Shown here in pieces: positions 5,541 through 6,678 of a stretch of 6,678 bases of DNA. The position numbers and the translations under genes are program-made. Each line of letters begins with the position of its first letter. Position 1 is the first letter of the stretch. Source of the stretch: Deltaproteobacteria bacterium UBA2957 (GTDB lineage: Bacteria; Myxococcota_A; UBA796); assembly GCA_002348535.1 (NCBI GenBank), contig DEBL01000162.1, positions 1-6,678 on the forward strand, read 5' to 3'. The notes beneath the pieces are model-generated. The model was not told the origin of the DNA. It saw only the letters and a program-made list of their open reading frames with translations, and did no database searches.

Positions 5541-6466
5541 GCCTGCGTCCGAAACCACTCGATCGTCTGGGCCAGGCCATCCTCGAAGGCGACCATGGGT
5601 TTCCAGCCGAGCACCTCATTTGCCCTGCGGATGTCGGGACGCCGGCGCGTCGGGTCGTCCTCCGGCAGCGGACGGTAGACCACACCGCCGGCATTGTTCG
5701 TCAGTCGATTTACATGCTCAGCGAGAGTCCGAATCGTTTGCTCTACTGGGTTCCCGAGATTGCAGGGATGTTCGAGGTCGCTCTCCATGAGTCGGACAAA
5801 TCCCTCGACGAGGTCCGATACGAAACAGAAACTCCGTGTTTGGCTGCCGGCCCCGAAGACCGTGAGCGGGTGCCCGGCAAGCGCCTGACTGACGAATGCG
5901 GGTATGACTCGCCCGTCATTTGTGCGCATTCTGGGTCCGTATGTGTTGAAAATGCGGGCAATGCGCACTTCGCAGCCACGGTAGCGAGCAAAGGCCATGC
6001 TTAACGCTTCGGCAAACCGCTTGGCCTCGTCGTACACGCTGCGCGGACCGATGGGGTTGACGTTTCCCCAATAGTCCTCGACCTGGGGGTGGACGAGTGG
6101 GTCACCGTACACCTCGCTGGTGGAGGCAAGCATGACCCGAGCGCCATCATCGACGGCTCTCTCAAGCACTCGACGGGTCCCGTCGGAACCCACATAAAGG
6201 GTTTCGAAAGGCAACTCGACGTAGTCGATGGGGCTGGCCGGAGAGGCCAAATGGTAGATTTGGTCCAGCGGGCCATCGACCGGAAGTTCTTCGATCAGAT
6301 TGGCCTCGACAAAGGTGAAGCGTGGGTTGGCCGCAAATGAGGCGAGGTTTGCTCGGTCACCCGTGATCAGGTTGTCGAGGGCGACCACTTCATGCCCGTC
6401 CGCCAAGAGACGTTCGGCCAAGTGTGAGCCCAAGAAGCCCGCGCCGCCGGTGACTAAAACCCTCAT
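5537..6466 (-). CDS. uxs: UDP-glucuronic acid decarboxylase (UDP-xylose synthase), extended SDR
   Basis: A 309-residue cytoplasmic enzyme that oxidises UDP-glucuronate at C4 with NAD+, decarboxylates it and reduces it to UDP-xylose for surface polysaccharides. The N-terminal Rossmann motif GGAGFLG is at residues 7-13. YHLASPASPIDY (71-82), STSEVYGDPLVHPQ (115-128), the SDR catalytic pair Y145-x3-K149, RIFNTYGPRM (171-180) and QTRSFCFVSDLVEG (209-222) are diagnostic of the UXS group rather than dTDP-glucose dehydratase. In UXS enzymes the Glu of STSEVYG (E118 here) and the Arg of QTRSF (R211) are active-site residues; both are present. No membrane segment, unlike eukaryotic Golgi forms. The start at 6466 fits the family (MRVLVTGG) and has AGAGG 7 nt upstream; a TTG at 6487 is less likely. 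It is divergent from alanine racemase and convergent with the barrel gene. A weak TTGGTT/TAATCT promoter candidate lies between the two divergent starts. Confidence 0.94.
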   Translation of the reverse strand: MRVLVTGGAGFLGSHLAERLLADGHEVVALDNLITGDRANLASFAANPRFTFVEANLIEELPVDGPLDQIYHLASPASPIDYVELPFETLYVGSDGTRRVLERAVDDGARVMLASTSEVYGDPLVHPQVEDYWGNVNPIGPRSVYDEAKRFAEALSMAFARYRGCEVRIARIFNTYGPRMRTNDGRVIPAFVSQALAGHPLTVFGAGSQTRSFCFVSDLVEGFVRLMESDLEHPCNLGNPVEQTIRTLAEHVNRLTNNAGGVVYRPLPEDDPTRRRPDIRRANEVLGWKPMVAFEDGLAQTIEWFRTQA

Positions 6467-6473
6467 GACTACA

Positions 6474-6478
6474 CCTCT
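6474..6478 (-). promoter_or_regulatory. Shine-Dalgarno AGAGG of the UXS gene
   Basis: On the minus strand AGAGG precedes the ATG at 6466 by 7 nt. The site lies downstream of the alternative TTG at 6487, so it supports the shorter start. Confidence 0.7.
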
Positions 6479-6536
6479 CTCACGCAAGATTAGCGCAGTC
6501 GCGGATGCCCAACCAATGAAGGGTTACAAGAACTCC

Positions 6537-6678
6537 ATGGAGCACCTGCGGCCGACCTCTGCCACAATCGATCTGGATGCGCTTACGCGCAACGTTGGAC
6601 GGGTACGATCGTCGTTGAAGCCGGGGTGCATGGTGCTCGCGGCAGTCAAAGGGGATGCCTATGGCCATGGGGCGGTTC
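6537..6678 (+). CDS. alr: Alanine racemase, N-terminal fragment (cut by window end)
   Basis: Forty-seven residues are visible. They match the opening of PLP-dependent alanine racemase, which converts L-Ala to D-Ala for peptidoglycan: RPTSATIDLDALTRNV (first strand and helix) and then LAAVKGDAYGHGAV, where K38 is the lysine that binds pyridoxal phosphate. The usual motif is VKADAYGHG or VKANAYGHG; here Gly replaces the first Ala. The start is uncertain. The ATG at 6537 puts the lysine at position 38, as in the family, with a distant AAGGG at 6519-6523. An in-frame ATG at 6516 adds seven residues. One at 6465 would overlap the opposing UXS start codon. The frame is open to base 6678; the rest lies outside. 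It is transcribed away from UXS. Confidence 0.9.
   Translation, partial: MEHLRPTSATIDLDALTRNVGRVRSSLKPGCMVLAAVKGDAYGHGAV

Noticed and set aside
4998..5558. Minus-strand frame antisense to the barrel gene
   Set aside because: Shadow of the 4128-5540 gene; no ribosome-binding site or recognisable domain.
5261..6004. Long plus-strand frame of 247 codons spanning the barrel and UXS genes
   Set aside because: It is the shadow of two well-supported genes, with Arg/Pro-rich composition typical of a wrong frame in GC-rich DNA.

Overview
The window looks like ordinary chromosome from a Gram-negative bacterium, most plausibly Myxococcota or a related former-deltaproteobacterial lineage. The basis is indirect: moderately high GC, an extremely Asp-rich and Cys-rich exported protein with (Ala-Asp)n and Pro-Asp repeats, a secreted thermonuclease with a Cys-rich tail, and an outer-membrane barrel-type protein ending in Phe. 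I see no transposase, integrase, phage gene, CRISPR array or defence cassette.

Layout, left to right. (1) Positions 2-1801 (+): the 3' part of a large exported acidic, cysteine-rich protein whose start lies outside the window. It holds an Ala-Asp run, 13 GPPPDD motifs that become eight perfect 30-bp tandem repeats, five Cys clusters, a 21-bp Gly-rich repeat, another Cys cluster and an unrecognised C-terminal domain. A strong hairpin terminator follows. (2) Positions 1876-3727 (+): a tight three-gene unit, made of a secreted SNase-family nuclease, a VOC-fold (COG3565-type) protein and a divergent ketopantoate-reductase-like oxidoreductase. The gaps are 2 nt and then a 4-nt ATGA overlap. (3) Positions 3885-3995 (-): a lone tRNA-Thr(CGT) with encoded CCA and its own terminator, convergent with the operon. 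(4) Positions 4128-5540 (+): an exported protein with an N-terminal soluble domain and a probable C-terminal beta-barrel. (5) Positions 5537-6466 (-): UDP-glucuronate decarboxylase (UXS), tail-to-tail with the barrel gene and sharing a TTAA that carries both stop codons. (6) Positions 6537-6678 (+): the beginning of alanine racemase, divergent from UXS and cut by the window end.

Several genes concern the cell envelope: an exported acidic protein, a secreted nuclease, a probable outer-membrane protein, UDP-xylose supply for surface glycans and D-alanine for peptidoglycan. They do not form one pathway and lie in at least five transcription units. I found no convincing new multi-gene system. The points most worth following up are the Asp/Cys-rich repeat protein with its synonymous-only repeat array and unassigned C-terminal domain, the terminator that directly abuts the nuclease ribosome-binding site, and the coupled VOC/reductase pair in which the reductase has lost canonical ketopantoate-reductase residues.
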